From positions 1 through 42,061 of the forward strand of contig NZ_JAQUVF010000021.1 in NCBI RefSeq assembly GCF_028693505.1: 42,061 bases of DNA. Direction: 5' to 3'. The stretch is from Oscillibacter sp. Lineage in GTDB: Bacteria > Bacillota > Clostridia > Oscillospirales > Oscillospiraceae. This document shows, piece by piece, positions 17,328 to 26,106 of the stretch. The first letter of the stretch is position 1; each line of letters opens with the position of its first letter. The notes under the pieces were generated by a model that had not been told where the DNA came from, searched no databases, and saw nothing but the letters and a program-made list of their open reading frames with translations. Both the position numbers and the translations under genes were made by a program.

Positions 17328-18533
17328 ATGCATTGCGTACGAACCATTGCGCCGGATGTCCTCTATGTGGGAGGGTCTGACCGGCGGCTGGCTTTATTTG
17401 AGAATATTTACCCCATTCCAAGAGGCGTTTCCTACAACGCCTATCTGGTGCTGGATGAAAAAACGGTTTTGCTGGACACGGTGGACAAGTCCGTGGGCGA
17501 GCGGTTTTTTGAAAATCTGGAATATGGTTTGCAGGGGCGGATGCTGGACTATGTGGTGGTGAACCACATGGAACCGGACCATGCCGCAACGCTCAGCGAG
17601 CTGCTGCGCCGCTATCCCGACGTGGAAGTGGTGGGCAGCGTCAAGACGATGTCCATGATCGACCAGTTTTTCGGTCTGGATCTCTCCGGCCACAGTCGAA
17701 CGGTGAAGGAGGGGGACACGCTGATCTCCGGGCATCATACGTTCACCTTTGCCATGGCGCCTATGGTCCACTGGCCGGAGGTCATGGTGACTTACGATAC
17801 CACGGAAAAAATCCTCTTCTCCGCAGACGCCTTCGGCACCTTCGGCGCGCTGGGTGGCAACCTCTTCGCCGACGAGCTGGATTTTCAGGGCCAGTGGCTG
17901 CCGGACGCCCGGCGGTACTATGCCAATATCGTTGGCAAGTACGGCGTGCAGGTGCAGTCCCTGCTGAAAAAGGCGGCGGGGCTGGACATTGCCATGGTCT
18001 GCCCGCTCCACGGTCCCATCTGGCGCAAGGATATCGGCTGGTTTGTGGAGAAATATCAGCGCTGGAGCACCTATACGCCGGAGGAGAAGGGCGTTTTCAT
18101 CGCCTGCGCCTCGGTCTACGGCAATACGGAAAACGCGGCGGAGATCGTGGCTGCCCGTCTGGCGGAGAATGGCGTGCGGGAGATCGCCTTGTACGACCTC
18201 TCTCAGCACCCCGTGTCCGACATGGTGGGGGAGGCCTTCCGTTTCAGCCACTTGGTGCTGGCGGCCTCTACATATAATAATGGCATCTTCACCCCAATGG
18301 AAAACCTGCTGCTGGATTTGAAGGCCCATAACTTCCAGCGCCGCACGGTGGCTCTGATCGAAAACGGCTCCTGGGCGCCCCAGTCCGGGAAGCTGATGGC
18401 CGAACTGGTGGGCTCCATGAAGGAGATGACGGTGCTGCAAAACACCGTCACGCTGAAATCCACCGCGAAGGAAGACCAGCGCGCCGCCCTGGAAGCACTG
18501 GCCGACGCACTGGCGGCTGACATTCTGAGCTGA
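17328..18533 (+). CDS. FprA-family flavodiiron protein (A-type flavoprotein)
   Basis: This 401-residue cytoplasmic enzyme reduces O2 (to water) and/or NO. The N-terminal metallo-beta-lactamase-like domain (1-250) carries the diiron ligands HMEPDH (His80, Glu82, Asp84, His85), a His in MVHWPEVM, Asp in FSADAFG and His in CPLHGPIW. The flavodoxin domain (about 255-400) binds FMN at ASVYGNTENAAE and SSTYN-like ASTYNNG. There is no C-terminal rubredoxin domain. ATG 17328 has AGGGAG upstream. It has its own promoter and terminator. It fits oxygen protection in a strict anaerobe; preference for O2 or NO cannot be read from sequence. Confidence 0.93.
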   Translation: MHCVRTIAPDVLYVGGSDRRLALFENIYPIPRGVSYNAYLVLDEKTVLLDTVDKSVGERFFENLEYGLQGRMLDYVVVNHMEPDHAATLSELLRRYPDVEVVGSVKTMSMIDQFFGLDLSGHSRTVKEGDTLISGHHTFTFAMAPMVHWPEVMVTYDTTEKILFSADAFGTFGALGGNLFADELDFQGQWLPDARRYYANIVGKYGVQVQSLLKKAAGLDIAMVCPLHGPIWRKDIGWFVEKYQRWSTYTPEEKGVFIACASVYGNTENAAEIVAARLAENGVREIALYDLSQHPVSDMVGEAFRFSHLVLAASTYNNGIFTPMENLLLDLKAHNFQRRTVALIENGSWAPQSGKLMAELVGSMKEMTVLQNTVTLKSTAKEDQRAALEALADALAADILS

Positions 18534-18567
18534 GCGCCGCTTTGGCAGCGGGCGCGGATATGCATAA

Positions 18568-18606
18568 AAAAACCTGGCCTGATCCACGATCAGGCCAGGT
18601 TTTTTG
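18568..18606. terminator. Bidirectional terminator between the flavodiiron gene and asnA
   Basis: The stem AACCTGGCCTGAT/ATCAGGCCAGGTT (18571-18602) is flanked by an A-run on the left and a T-run on the right. It can therefore end the plus-strand flavodiiron transcript and the minus-strand gltX-asnA transcript. Confidence 0.85.
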
Positions 18607-18651
18607 TATTTCTAACACGAAAATGAAAGGTATCTGCGTTGGAAAGACCGC

Positions 18652-19659
18652 TTATAAAAGGGTGATGCCGGCCTTTTCGCACGCTTCGGCAGTGGCGCTG
18701 TCCCAAAGACTTGCCTGCACCTCGCCGATGTGGCAGGTGCCCAGCAGCAGCATGCAAAGACGGGATTGCCCGATGCCGCCGCCGATGGACTGGGGCAGCT
18801 CGCCTTGCAGCAGCATCTGGTGGAAGGGCAGGTTTCGCCGCGCGTCGCAGCCGGCGAGGGTGAGCTGGCGGTCCAGCGCCCCGGCGTCCACACGAATGCC
18901 CATGGAGGAGATCTCAAACCGGCTTTCCAGTACCGGGTTCCACATGAGGATATCGCCGTTGAGGTCCCAGTCGTCATAGTCCGGGGCGCGGCCGTCGTGC
19001 CGCTTGCCGGATTTGAGGGTTTTGCCGATCTGCATGAGGAACACGGTGTGGTGTCTGCGGCAGATTTCCGTTTCCCGCTCGTTGGGGGAGAGGTCGGGGA
19101 AGCGGTCCTCCAGCTCCTGGGTGGTGATGAAGTACACGTCCCGGTCCGGGCGGAAGGTCAGAAGCGGGAAGGCGTTTCGCAGGGCGGTTGCGGTGTCGCA
19201 GATGCAGCCCACAATGTCCCGCACGGTTTCCTTCAGATAAAGGGCGTTTCGGTTGCACACGTCGATGTGCTTTTCCCAGTCCCACTGGTCCACATAGATG
19301 GAGTGGAGATTGTCCACCTCCTCATCCCGACGGATGGCGTTCATGTCGGTATAAAGCCCGGTGCCCAGCTTGAACTCATACCGCTTCAGCGCCAGACGCT
19401 TCCACTTGGCAAGAGAGTGGACCACCTGTCCGTCGGTCCCCACGTCCGGAATATCAAAGGAGACGGGGCGCTCCACGCCGTTGAGGTCATCGTTCAAGCC
19501 GGTTTTTCCGTCCACAAACAGGGGGGCGGAGACCCGGTGCAGGTTCAGCCGCACGGTCAGGTTGTGCTGAAAATCCGCATGGATCAGCTCAATGGCCCGC
19601 TGCAACTCGTTGTTGGTCAGGGGCATCCGGTAACCGGCGGGGATGGTCAGTTTGCTCAT
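18652..19659 (-). CDS. asnA: Aspartate--ammonia ligase (asparagine synthetase A)
   Basis: This 335-residue enzyme makes asparagine from aspartate, ammonia and ATP. It has the class II aaRS-like fold of AsnA: FVDGKTGLNDDLNGVERPVSFDI, AKWKRLALKRYEF, GLYTDMNAIRRDE, SIYVDQWDWEK, and a C-terminal GGGIGQSRLCMLLLG with the class II motif-3 arginine. Length is normal (about 330). The start at 19659 has only a distant AAGGA upstream. It is the last gene of the gltX-spoIIM-asnA minus-strand group, 34 nt after the middle gene. Confidence 0.97.
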   Translation of the reverse strand: MSKLTIPAGYRMPLTNNELQRAIELIHADFQHNLTVRLNLHRVSAPLFVDGKTGLNDDLNGVERPVSFDIPDVGTDGQVVHSLAKWKRLALKRYEFKLGTGLYTDMNAIRRDEEVDNLHSIYVDQWDWEKHIDVCNRNALYLKETVRDIVGCICDTATALRNAFPLLTFRPDRDVYFITTQELEDRFPDLSPNERETEICRRHHTVFLMQIGKTLKSGKRHDGRAPDYDDWDLNGDILMWNPVLESRFEISSMGIRVDAGALDRQLTLAGCDARRNLPFHQMLLQGELPQSIGGGIGQSRLCMLLLGTCHIGEVQASLWDSATAEACEKAGITLL

Positions 19660-19693
19660 GTGATAAAACCAGTCCTTTTTATGTGAATTATAG

Positions 19694-20323
19694 TCAAAGA
19701 AGAATCGACATCAGAAGGGGCGTGACATAGGCCTCCAGCAAGGCTGCCGCGGACAGCGCCGGGACCAGCACCAACAGCAGCATCCGGCAAAGCAGCAAAA
19801 GACAGTCCGAAAGGGAGAGGGTATGCTCCCGCCCCCGGATCATCCGGGTCACCTGATCGCACAGGAATAAGCCGGTGGCGATGGCCAGCACCAGTGCCGG
19901 AAGCTCCACGACGCCGTGGGGGAGCAGCAGGGCAAGATAGATGAGGGGGGAAACGCCCTGCTGAGCGTACCACGCGCCAAGCACCCCAAGCATCATGGCA
20001 TTGACGCCCAAAGTCATGGCAGGCATGCGCAGAAAGGGGATGAAGCCGTAGAGCATGATCATGGCGCAGGCCTGCACATTGTTGGAAAACAGGATCAGCG
20101 GGGAGATGGCGCCGGTATCGTCGATGGCGCCGATGCCGCCCAGCGTTTCAAGGACCTGATGCACCAGAAAATCCCGCAGCTCCGGCAGAGCCATGCTGGC
20201 GGCAAAAAACAAAGCTGCCAGCAAAAGAAAGGAGACGGCGGTGCGAAACACCTGGTAGGAAAATCCCTGCCGCCAGATGGCGGAGAAAAGGTCTTTGTAC
20301 CGCTGCTTGAAAAGCTCTGTCAT
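19694..20323 (-). CDS. spoIIM: SpoIIM-family membrane protein (stage II sporulation protein M-like)
   Basis: This 209-residue integral membrane protein has about five or six membrane helices (VFRTAVSFLLLAALFFAASM; LILFSNNVQACAMIMLYGFIPFL; MTLGVNAMMLGVLGAW; LLLPHGVVELPALVLAIATGLFL; LLLVLVPALSAAALLEAYV). The NNVQA...GFIPFL and LLPHGVVELPA signatures are those of SpoIIM/DUF95. In Bacillus, SpoIIM joins SpoIID and SpoIIP in septal peptidoglycan removal and engulfment. The start is ATG 20323, overlapping the gltX stop (ATGA), so it is translationally coupled. DUF95 proteins outside sporulation also exist, so the role is likely but not certain. Confidence 0.8.
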   Translation of the reverse strand: MTELFKQRYKDLFSAIWRQGFSYQVFRTAVSFLLLAALFFAASMALPELRDFLVHQVLETLGGIGAIDDTGAISPLILFSNNVQACAMIMLYGFIPFLRMPAMTLGVNAMMLGVLGAWYAQQGVSPLIYLALLLPHGVVELPALVLAIATGLFLCDQVTRMIRGREHTLSLSDCLLLLCRMLLLVLVPALSAAALLEAYVTPLLMSILL

Positions 20324-21810
20324 CCGCGCAGCTTCGTCATGCCGAGGCGCAGACGGCGAAGGGTTTCCTCCCGGCCCAGAATGCAGCACAGCTCCACCGC
20401 GCCGCCGGGCGTCACCAGCTTGCCGGCGGCGGCAATGCGGACGGGCCACATCAGCGTGGCGTTCTTCACGCCGAGAGAGACGGCGAGGTCGATCAGCGCG
20501 TCGTGAATGGCCTCCGTGGTCCAAGTCGGCAGGGCTTCCAGCACGGGGAGCGCCGCGGAGAGCATCTCCAAGGAGACGGCGGAATCGGTCTTGGACTTCT
20601 TATTCGTGAAAAACTCCACATCATAATCGGGGAGCGCGTCAAAAAAGTCCACCTTCTCGGGAATGTCCGTCAGCTTTTCGCACCGCGCTTGCAGCAGGGC
20701 CGCCACAGCGGCGGTGTCGATGGCGGGATTTTTTACGCTCTGGCGGATATAGGGCTTCGCCACGGCTGCAAATTCCTCCGCCGGAAGGGCGCGCAGATAG
20801 GTGGCGTTGAAATAGTCCAGCTTGGCCATATCAAAAATGGCGGGGGACTTGGAGATGCCCGCAATGTCAAAGGCATCCACCAGCTCCGCAAGAGAGAAAA
20901 TCTCCTGCTCGCTGCGCTCGCCCTTGGGCGCCCAGCCCAGCAGCGCCACATAGTTCAAAACAGCGGCGGTGAGATAGCCCTGAGCAATCAGATCCTCGTA
21001 GGAGGGGTCGCCGTGGCGCTTGCTCATCTTGTTATGCTGGTCCCGCATGACGGGAGAGCAGTGGACGTAGGTGGGGATGTCCCAGCCGAAGGCCTCGTAG
21101 AGCAGATTGTACTTGGGCGCGGAGGAGAGATACTCACTGCCGCGCACCACGTGGGTGATGCCCATGAGGTGGTCGTCCACCACGTTGGCAAAGTTGTAGG
21201 TGGGCAGTCCGTCCCGCTTGAGCAGCACCTGATCGTCCAGCGTCTTGTTTTCCACGGTGATGTCGCCGAAGGACACGTCGTGGAAGGAGGTGGTCCCCTC
21301 GTGGGGGATGCGCTGGCGGATAACATAGGGCTTGCCGGAAGAAAGCTGGGCTTCCACCTCGGCTGGGCTCATGGCGCGGCAGGGATCGTCCCCACGGACA
21401 AAATTGCCGCTGTCCTCCTCGGACTCCGCCTTTTCGCAAAAGCAGTAATAGGCCGCGCCCTTTTCCACCAGCAGCTCGGCGTATTTGCCGTACAGCCCCC
21501 GGCGCTCGGACTGGATGTAGGGGCCGACGGGGCCGCCGATGTCGGGTCCTTCGTCGTGGGTGAGGCCGCACTCTGCCATGGTGCGGTAAATGACGTCCGT
21601 GGCGCCCTCCACCAGACGGCCCTGATCGGTATCCTCAATGCGGAGGAGGAAGGCGCCGCCGGCGTGACGGGCGATGAGCCACGTATAGAGGGCGGTGCGC
21701 AGATTTCCCACGTGCATGTAGCCGGTGGGGGAGGGGGCAAACCGGGTGCGGACCTTCCCCTTGGGGATCCGATCCTCCATCTCTTCAAAGAACTTCCTGT
21801 CAAGTGCCAT
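20320..21810 (-). CDS. gltX: Glutamyl-tRNA synthetase
   Basis: This 496-residue class I synthetase charges tRNA-Glu (and in many Clostridia tRNA-Gln for later amidation). The HIGH-type motif is APSPTGYMHVGNLR, the ATP loop is KMSKRHGDPS, and LLRIEDTDQGR is typical. The catalytic domain spans about 1-320 and the anticodon-binding helical domain the rest. The start is ATG 21810, with GGAGG 7 nt upstream; an in-frame ATG at 21843 lacks one. Pairing with asnA and spoIIM in one unit is unusual. Confidence 0.97.
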   Translation of the reverse strand: MALDRKFFEEMEDRIPKGKVRTRFAPSPTGYMHVGNLRTALYTWLIARHAGGAFLLRIEDTDQGRLVEGATDVIYRTMAECGLTHDEGPDIGGPVGPYIQSERRGLYGKYAELLVEKGAAYYCFCEKAESEEDSGNFVRGDDPCRAMSPAEVEAQLSSGKPYVIRQRIPHEGTTSFHDVSFGDITVENKTLDDQVLLKRDGLPTYNFANVVDDHLMGITHVVRGSEYLSSAPKYNLLYEAFGWDIPTYVHCSPVMRDQHNKMSKRHGDPSYEDLIAQGYLTAAVLNYVALLGWAPKGERSEQEIFSLAELVDAFDIAGISKSPAIFDMAKLDYFNATYLRALPAEEFAAVAKPYIRQSVKNPAIDTAAVAALLQARCEKLTDIPEKVDFFDALPDYDVEFFTNKKSKTDSAVSLEMLSAALPVLEALPTWTTEAIHDALIDLAVSLGVKNATLMWPVRIAAAGKLVTPGGAVELCCILGREETLRRLRLGMTKLRG

Positions 21811-21856
21811 GCAAGTACCTCCATGCCGGAATTTTTTACACAATATAACAAACTAC

Positions 21857-21885
21857 ATTATGGCTTTTATGAGGAAGAATGTCAA
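21857..21885 (-). promoter_or_regulatory. Sigma-A promoter of gltX-spoIIM-asnA
   Basis: On the minus strand, -35 TTGACA (21880-21885) and -10 CATAAT (21857-21862) are 17 nt apart, about 47 nt before the gltX start. I see no T-box in this short leader. Confidence 0.7.
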
Positions 21886-21893
21886 GGCCGGAC

Positions 21894-21922
21894 TTGCGGT
21901 TTTTCAACGCCTGTGATACACT
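21894..21922 (+). promoter_or_regulatory. Sigma-A promoter of trpS
   Basis: -35 TTGCGG (21894-21899) and -10 TACACT (21917-21922), 17-nt spacing, back to back with the gltX promoter. The leader of about 58 nt is too short for a T-box. Confidence 0.65.
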
Positions 21923-21986
21923 ATATAAGTTAAATTGCGCCTTTTGACAGGGCGCTTTCAATAGAAAGATTTGAGGTGTTCCGACA

Positions 21987-22994
21987 ATGGAAAACGAAGT
22001 GCACAAGAAGCGGATTTTAAGCGGAATTCAGCCCTCCGGCGATCTGACGCTGGGGTCTTATCTGGGAGCCATCAAAAACTGGGCGGCGCTGGCCGATGAA
22101 TACGACTGCTATTATATGATGGCGGACATGCACACCATCACGGTCCGGCAGGTGCCTGCGGACCTGCGCCGACATACGCTGACCCAGCTTGCGACCTATA
22201 TCGCCAGCGGCCTCGACCCGGAGAAGAACGTGCTGTTCGTCCAGTCTCACGTCCCGGCCCACGCCCAGCTGGGCTGGGTGCTGGATTGCTATACCATGTT
22301 TGGCGAGCTTTCCCGCATGACCCAGTTCAAGGACAAGTCCGCCAAGAATGCGGACAACATCAACGCGGGCCTCTTCACCTATCCGGCCCTGATGGCGGCG
22401 GACATTCTGCTCTATCAGGCGGACCTGGTGCCGGTGGGGGGCGATCAGAAGCAGCACGTGGAGATCTGCCGGGATATTGCCACCCGTTTTAACGGTATCT
22501 ACGGGGACGTATTTAAAATTCCGGAGCCGTATATTCCCCCGGTGGGCGCCCGGGTGATGAGCCTGACCTCCCCGGAAAACAAGATGTCAAAGTCGGACAA
22601 GGACCCCGGCGGGTGCGTCTACATGCTGGAAAAGGCGGAGGACATCCTGCGTAAATTCAAAAAGGCCGTGACGGACTCGGACGCCTGCGTGCGCTTCGAC
22701 CCGGCTGCAAAGCCCGGCGTTTCCAACCTGATGCAGATTTATTCCGTTGCCACCGGCAAGACGTTCGACGAGATCGAGCGGGAGTTTGACGGCCGGGGCT
22801 ACGGCGATTTCAAAACCGCCGTGGGCGAGTCCGTGGTGGAGCTGCTGCGCCCCATCCGGGAGGAGACGGAGCATCTGCTTGCGGACAAGAGCTACCTTGA
22901 GAGCGTGTACCGCGCGGGCGCGGAAAAGGCCAGCCATGTGGCGGATCGCACCGTGGGCAAGGTCTACAAAAAAGTGGGCTTTTTGGCGCGCTGA
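21987..22994 (+). CDS. trpS: Tryptophanyl-tRNA synthetase
   Basis: This 335-residue class I synthetase charges tRNA-Trp. The HIGH-equivalent motif is GIQPSGDLTLGSYLGA near the N-terminus, the KMSKS loop is PENKMSKSDKD (about 198-208), and GDQKQHVEICRDIATRFN is characteristic. Length is normal. ATG 21987 has GAGGTG upstream. It starts a plus-strand series running into cell-wall genes 12 nt later. Confidence 0.97.
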   Translation: MENEVHKKRILSGIQPSGDLTLGSYLGAIKNWAALADEYDCYYMMADMHTITVRQVPADLRRHTLTQLATYIASGLDPEKNVLFVQSHVPAHAQLGWVLDCYTMFGELSRMTQFKDKSAKNADNINAGLFTYPALMAADILLYQADLVPVGGDQKQHVEICRDIATRFNGIYGDVFKIPEPYIPPVGARVMSLTSPENKMSKSDKDPGGCVYMLEKAEDILRKFKKAVTDSDACVRFDPAAKPGVSNLMQIYSVATGKTFDEIEREFDGRGYGDFKTAVGESVVELLRPIREETEHLLADKSYLESVYRAGAEKASHVADRTVGKVYKKVGFLAR

Positions 22995-23006
22995 CGGAGG
23001 ACGAAC

Positions 23007-24143
23007 ATGCCATTGAATAATCAGCTGATCGCCTATGTGGTTTTGGCGCTGCTTGTGGCGCTGGTCATCAGCTTTCTGATGACGCCGGTGGTCAAGACGT
23101 TTGCCTATAAGGTGGGCGCCATCGACGTGCCCAAGGATGCCCGCCGGATGCATAAGGTGCCCATTCCCCGTCTGGGGGGGCTTGCTATCTTCATCGGCTT
23201 TATGGTGAGCATCCTGCTCTTCATCAATATCCGCGGCAACGTTCAGATGCAAAGCATCCTGCTGGGCGCGGTGGTGATCGTGGTTTTGGGCGTGGTGGAC
23301 GACATCATGGCCCTGCCCGCCATGTTTAAGTTCGTGGTGCAGATTTTGGCGGCCCTCATTCCCGCCACCCACGGCGTGACGATTCTGGCGTTTTCCAATC
23401 CCAATATTTTTTCCGAAAATCTCTACTGGGTGCTGGGCGGGCTGTCCGTCCCCTTCACGGTGCTCTGGATCGTGGCCATCACCAACTCCGTGAATTTGAT
23501 CGACGGGCTGGACGGCCTTGCCAACGGCGTTTCCGCCATCTCCGCCACCACCATGCTGGTCATCGCCCTGATGGCCTCCGAGACGCAGGTTGCCATTGTG
23601 ATGGCGGCGCTGGTGGGCGCGTGTGTGGGCTTCATGCCCTACAACCTGAACCCCGCCAAAATGTTCATGGGAGATACCGGCGCAACCTTCTTGGGCTTTA
23701 TTCTCGCCACCATGTCCATTCAGGGCCTGTTCAAGTATTACGCGGTCATCTCCTTTGTGGTGCCCTTCCTCATTCTGGGCCTGCCCATTTTTGACACGGC
23801 CTTTGCCTTTATCCGGCGGATCGCCCACGGGCAAAGCCCCATGCATGCCGACCGCAGCCACATTCACCACCGGCTTATCGACATGGGGCTGAGCCAAAAG
23901 CAGGCGGTGGCAACGCTGTATGTGATCTCCGCCATTCTGGGCCTTTCCGCCGTGGTGCTGACCACCGGCGGCGAGCAGAAGGCCATGCTGTTTTTTGCCG
24001 CGCTGTGCATTGTGGCCATCGTGACCGCCCGGGTGGTGTTTCCCAAGGAGGTCAAAGAGGAAATGCACGAGGAGCTGGAAGAGCTGAAGGAACACGGACA
24101 TCATCCGCAGGAGCCGGAAGAGAAGAAAGACGAGGAATCGTAA
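23007..24143 (+). CDS. wecA: WecA/TagO-type polyprenyl-phosphate GlcNAc-1-phosphate transferase
   Basis: This 378-residue membrane enzyme of the MraY/WecA superfamily transfers GlcNAc-1-P to undecaprenyl phosphate, the first step of wall teichoic acid or surface polysaccharide synthesis. It has about ten or eleven membrane helices. Catalytic-type loops are VLGVVDDIMALP (Asp pair, Mg binding), NLIDGLDGLANG and the HxH-type loop MHADRSHIHHRLIDMG, which separates WecA-like from MraY proteins. The C-terminus is a charged cytoplasmic tail (Glu/Lys/His). The ATG lies 12 nt after trpS with GGAGGACG. The directly following wecB supplies the same pathway. Confidence 0.9.
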   Translation: MPLNNQLIAYVVLALLVALVISFLMTPVVKTFAYKVGAIDVPKDARRMHKVPIPRLGGLAIFIGFMVSILLFINIRGNVQMQSILLGAVVIVVLGVVDDIMALPAMFKFVVQILAALIPATHGVTILAFSNPNIFSENLYWVLGGLSVPFTVLWIVAITNSVNLIDGLDGLANGVSAISATTMLVIALMASETQVAIVMAALVGACVGFMPYNLNPAKMFMGDTGATFLGFILATMSIQGLFKYYAVISFVVPFLILGLPIFDTAFAFIRRIAHGQSPMHADRSHIHHRLIDMGLSQKQAVATLYVISAILGLSAVVLTTGGEQKAMLFFAALCIVAIVTARVVFPKEVKEEMHEELEELKEHGHHPQEPEEKKDEES

Positions 24144-25289
24144 ATGGACAAGCTTCGTATTATGAGCGTATTCGGCACCCGGCCGGAAGCGATTAAAATG
24201 TGTCCGCTGGTGAAGGAACTGGCCCGCCGTCCGGAGATCGAGAGCCTTTGCTGCGTCACCGCCCAGCACCGGCAGATGCTGGACAGCGTGCTGGAGGTCT
24301 TTGACCTGAAACCGGATTACGATTTGGACATCATGACGCCCCGGCAGACCCTTTCCACCATCACCAGCAAGTGCCTCACCGGGATGGACGAGGCCATTGA
24401 CGCCCTGAAACCGGACATGATCCTGGTCCATGGCGACACCTCCACCACCTTCGCGGGGGCCTTGTCCGCCTTTTACCATCAGGTGCCTGTGGGGCACGTG
24501 GAGGCAGGCCTTCGAACCTATGACAAGTATTCTCCCTTTCCGGAGGAAATGAATCGAAAGCTGGTTTCCGCCATTGCGGACCTCTATTTTTGCCCCACGG
24601 TGAACAATCAAAACAACCTCCTGGGAGAGGGGATCACCAAGGGCGTGTTTATCACCGGAAACACGGTCATCGACGCGCTGAAAACCACCGTTCGCCCGGA
24701 CTATCGCTTTTCTACCGAGGAGCTGAACGACCTGCCCTACGGGGAGAAGAAGATCCTTCTCGTGACCTGCCACCGGCGGGAAAATTACGGGGAGCCGATG
24801 AAAAATATTATGCTGGCGCTGCGCCAGATCGCGGAAGCCCACGAGGATGTGGAGCTGGTGTATCCCGTTCACCTCAGCCCGGTGGTCCGGGAGGCGGTGG
24901 ACCGGTATCTCCGGGGAGCGCCCCGGGTCCATCTGATCGATCCCCTGCCCGCCGACGAGATGCACAATCTGATGGCGCGGTGCTATCTGGTGCTGACGGA
25001 TTCCGGCGGCTTGCAGGAGGAGGCGCCTGCCCTTGGCAAGCCCGTTTTGGTGCTGCGCCGGGAGACGGAGCGTCCGGAGGCCGTGGACGCCGGGACGGTG
25101 AAGCTCTGCGGCGTGGCGCAAGACGATATTGTGACCATGGCGGAGCGGCTGATCTGCGACGAGGAGGCCTACCGCCGGATGGCCCATGCGGTGAACCCCT
25201 ATGGAGACGGGAATGCCTGCCGGCGCATCGCGGACGCTATCCTTTGGCATTTTGGCCGGGGCGAGCGCCCGGCGGACTATCAGGCGTAA
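24144..25289 (+). CDS. wecB: UDP-N-acetylglucosamine 2-epimerase (non-hydrolysing)
   Basis: This 381-residue enzyme interconverts UDP-GlcNAc and UDP-ManNAc for teichoic acid or linkage-unit synthesis (also called mnaA). Family motifs are FGTRPEAIKMCPLVKEL, GDTSTTFAGALSAFYHQVPVGHVEAGLRTYD, FPEEMNRK, VTCHRRENYG and DSGGLQEEAPALGKPVLVLRRETERPEA. It begins right after the wecA stop, so the two form a unit. Length is normal (about 375-385). Confidence 0.95.
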   Translation: MDKLRIMSVFGTRPEAIKMCPLVKELARRPEIESLCCVTAQHRQMLDSVLEVFDLKPDYDLDIMTPRQTLSTITSKCLTGMDEAIDALKPDMILVHGDTSTTFAGALSAFYHQVPVGHVEAGLRTYDKYSPFPEEMNRKLVSAIADLYFCPTVNNQNNLLGEGITKGVFITGNTVIDALKTTVRPDYRFSTEELNDLPYGEKKILLVTCHRRENYGEPMKNIMLALRQIAEAHEDVELVYPVHLSPVVREAVDRYLRGAPRVHLIDPLPADEMHNLMARCYLVLTDSGGLQEEAPALGKPVLVLRRETERPEAVDAGTVKLCGVAQDDIVTMAERLICDEEAYRRMAHAVNPYGDGNACRRIADAILWHFGRGERPADYQA

Positions 25290-25325
25290 AAAAGAGCGGG
25301 AGGAAACCGGGGAGGAGGCGGCGCG

Positions 25326-26075
25326 TTGGATAAACGAAAGCGGAATTGGATCACGTGGGCCTTCGTGACGCTGACCATTTTGACGGTGGCGCTGATGCTG
25401 GGCAACACCCTGCGCCGCACCACGCATATCGAGCTGCCCGCGTCCGCCTCGGTGCCCGACGACCCAGGCGGGGAAACGCCTGAAAACGACGGCGGAGCGC
25501 TGAGCGTGGTGGAGGTGACGCCCCGGACGGTGCGCGCCGCCGTGGAGACGCTCAAAAGGCCCGCCGCATACAGCCGGACCGTGACGGTGGAGCAGATCTG
25601 GAGCGGCGGCAGCAGCACGGAGAACGCGTCGGTGGCGGTTCTGGACGGCTGGACCCGTACGGACCGGACGCTGACGACGGGGCAGGTCCGCCACACGCTG
25701 ACAGACGGGGAGACCACCTACATCTGGTATAACAGCGAGACCGCCGTTTACGCGGCGCCTGCCGGGGAGATTTCCGCCGACAATGAACAGGCAATCCCCA
25801 CATACGAGGATATTCTGGAGTTGGAAGAAGAAGAGATTACTGCGGCGGATTACCGCACGATCTCCGGCTTAAACTGCATCTACGTGGAGACGGCCGCAGA
25901 TGAGGGCGGGTATGTGACGCGCTACTGGGTCAGTGTGGACACCGGCCTTCTGGCGGTGGCGGAAAAACTGCTGGACGGAGAGACGGTGTATCGCATGGCG
26001 GCGCTGACGGTGGCGGCAGCGCCCGCGGCGGCGAACTTTACGCTGCCGGACGGACGAGTTTTGCTGGACACATAG
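25326..26075 (+). CDS. Membrane-anchored extracytoplasmic protein, LolA/RseB-like shape
   Basis: This 249-residue protein has a short basic N-terminus, one membrane helix (WAFVTLTILTVALMLGNTL, about 9-27) and an extracytoplasmic domain. The repeated beta-strand pattern (AAYSRTVTVEQIWSGG..., DGWTRTDRTL, DGETTYIWYNSETAVY, CIYVETAADEGGYVTRYWVSVDTGLLAVAEKL) suggests a half-barrel like LolA/RseB/outer-membrane-type lipid-binding domains, but this is by eye. The start is TTG 25326 behind GGAGGAGG. It lies 36 nt after wecB and may be in the same transcript. Function unknown. Confidence 0.6.
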   Translation: MDKRKRNWITWAFVTLTILTVALMLGNTLRRTTHIELPASASVPDDPGGETPENDGGALSVVEVTPRTVRAAVETLKRPAAYSRTVTVEQIWSGGSSTENASVAVLDGWTRTDRTLTTGQVRHTLTDGETTYIWYNSETAVYAAPAGEISADNEQAIPTYEDILELEEEEITAADYRTISGLNCIYVETAADEGGYVTRYWVSVDTGLLAVAEKLLDGETVYRMAALTVAAAPAAANFTLPDGRVLLDT

Positions 26076-26106
26076 ACGCAGCGCGTCTGCTCAAGAGGGA
26101 GATACG

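Noticed and set aside
21810-21987. T-box leaders for gltX or trpS
   Set aside because: The shared intergenic space of 176 nt holds two back-to-back promoters and no AGGGTGGNACC-like sequence.
22587-25694. Open frame of more than 1000 codons on the minus strand
   Set aside because: It is the antisense of trpS, wecA and wecB; high GC removes stops and the sequence is His/Gly/Arg-rich shadow coding.
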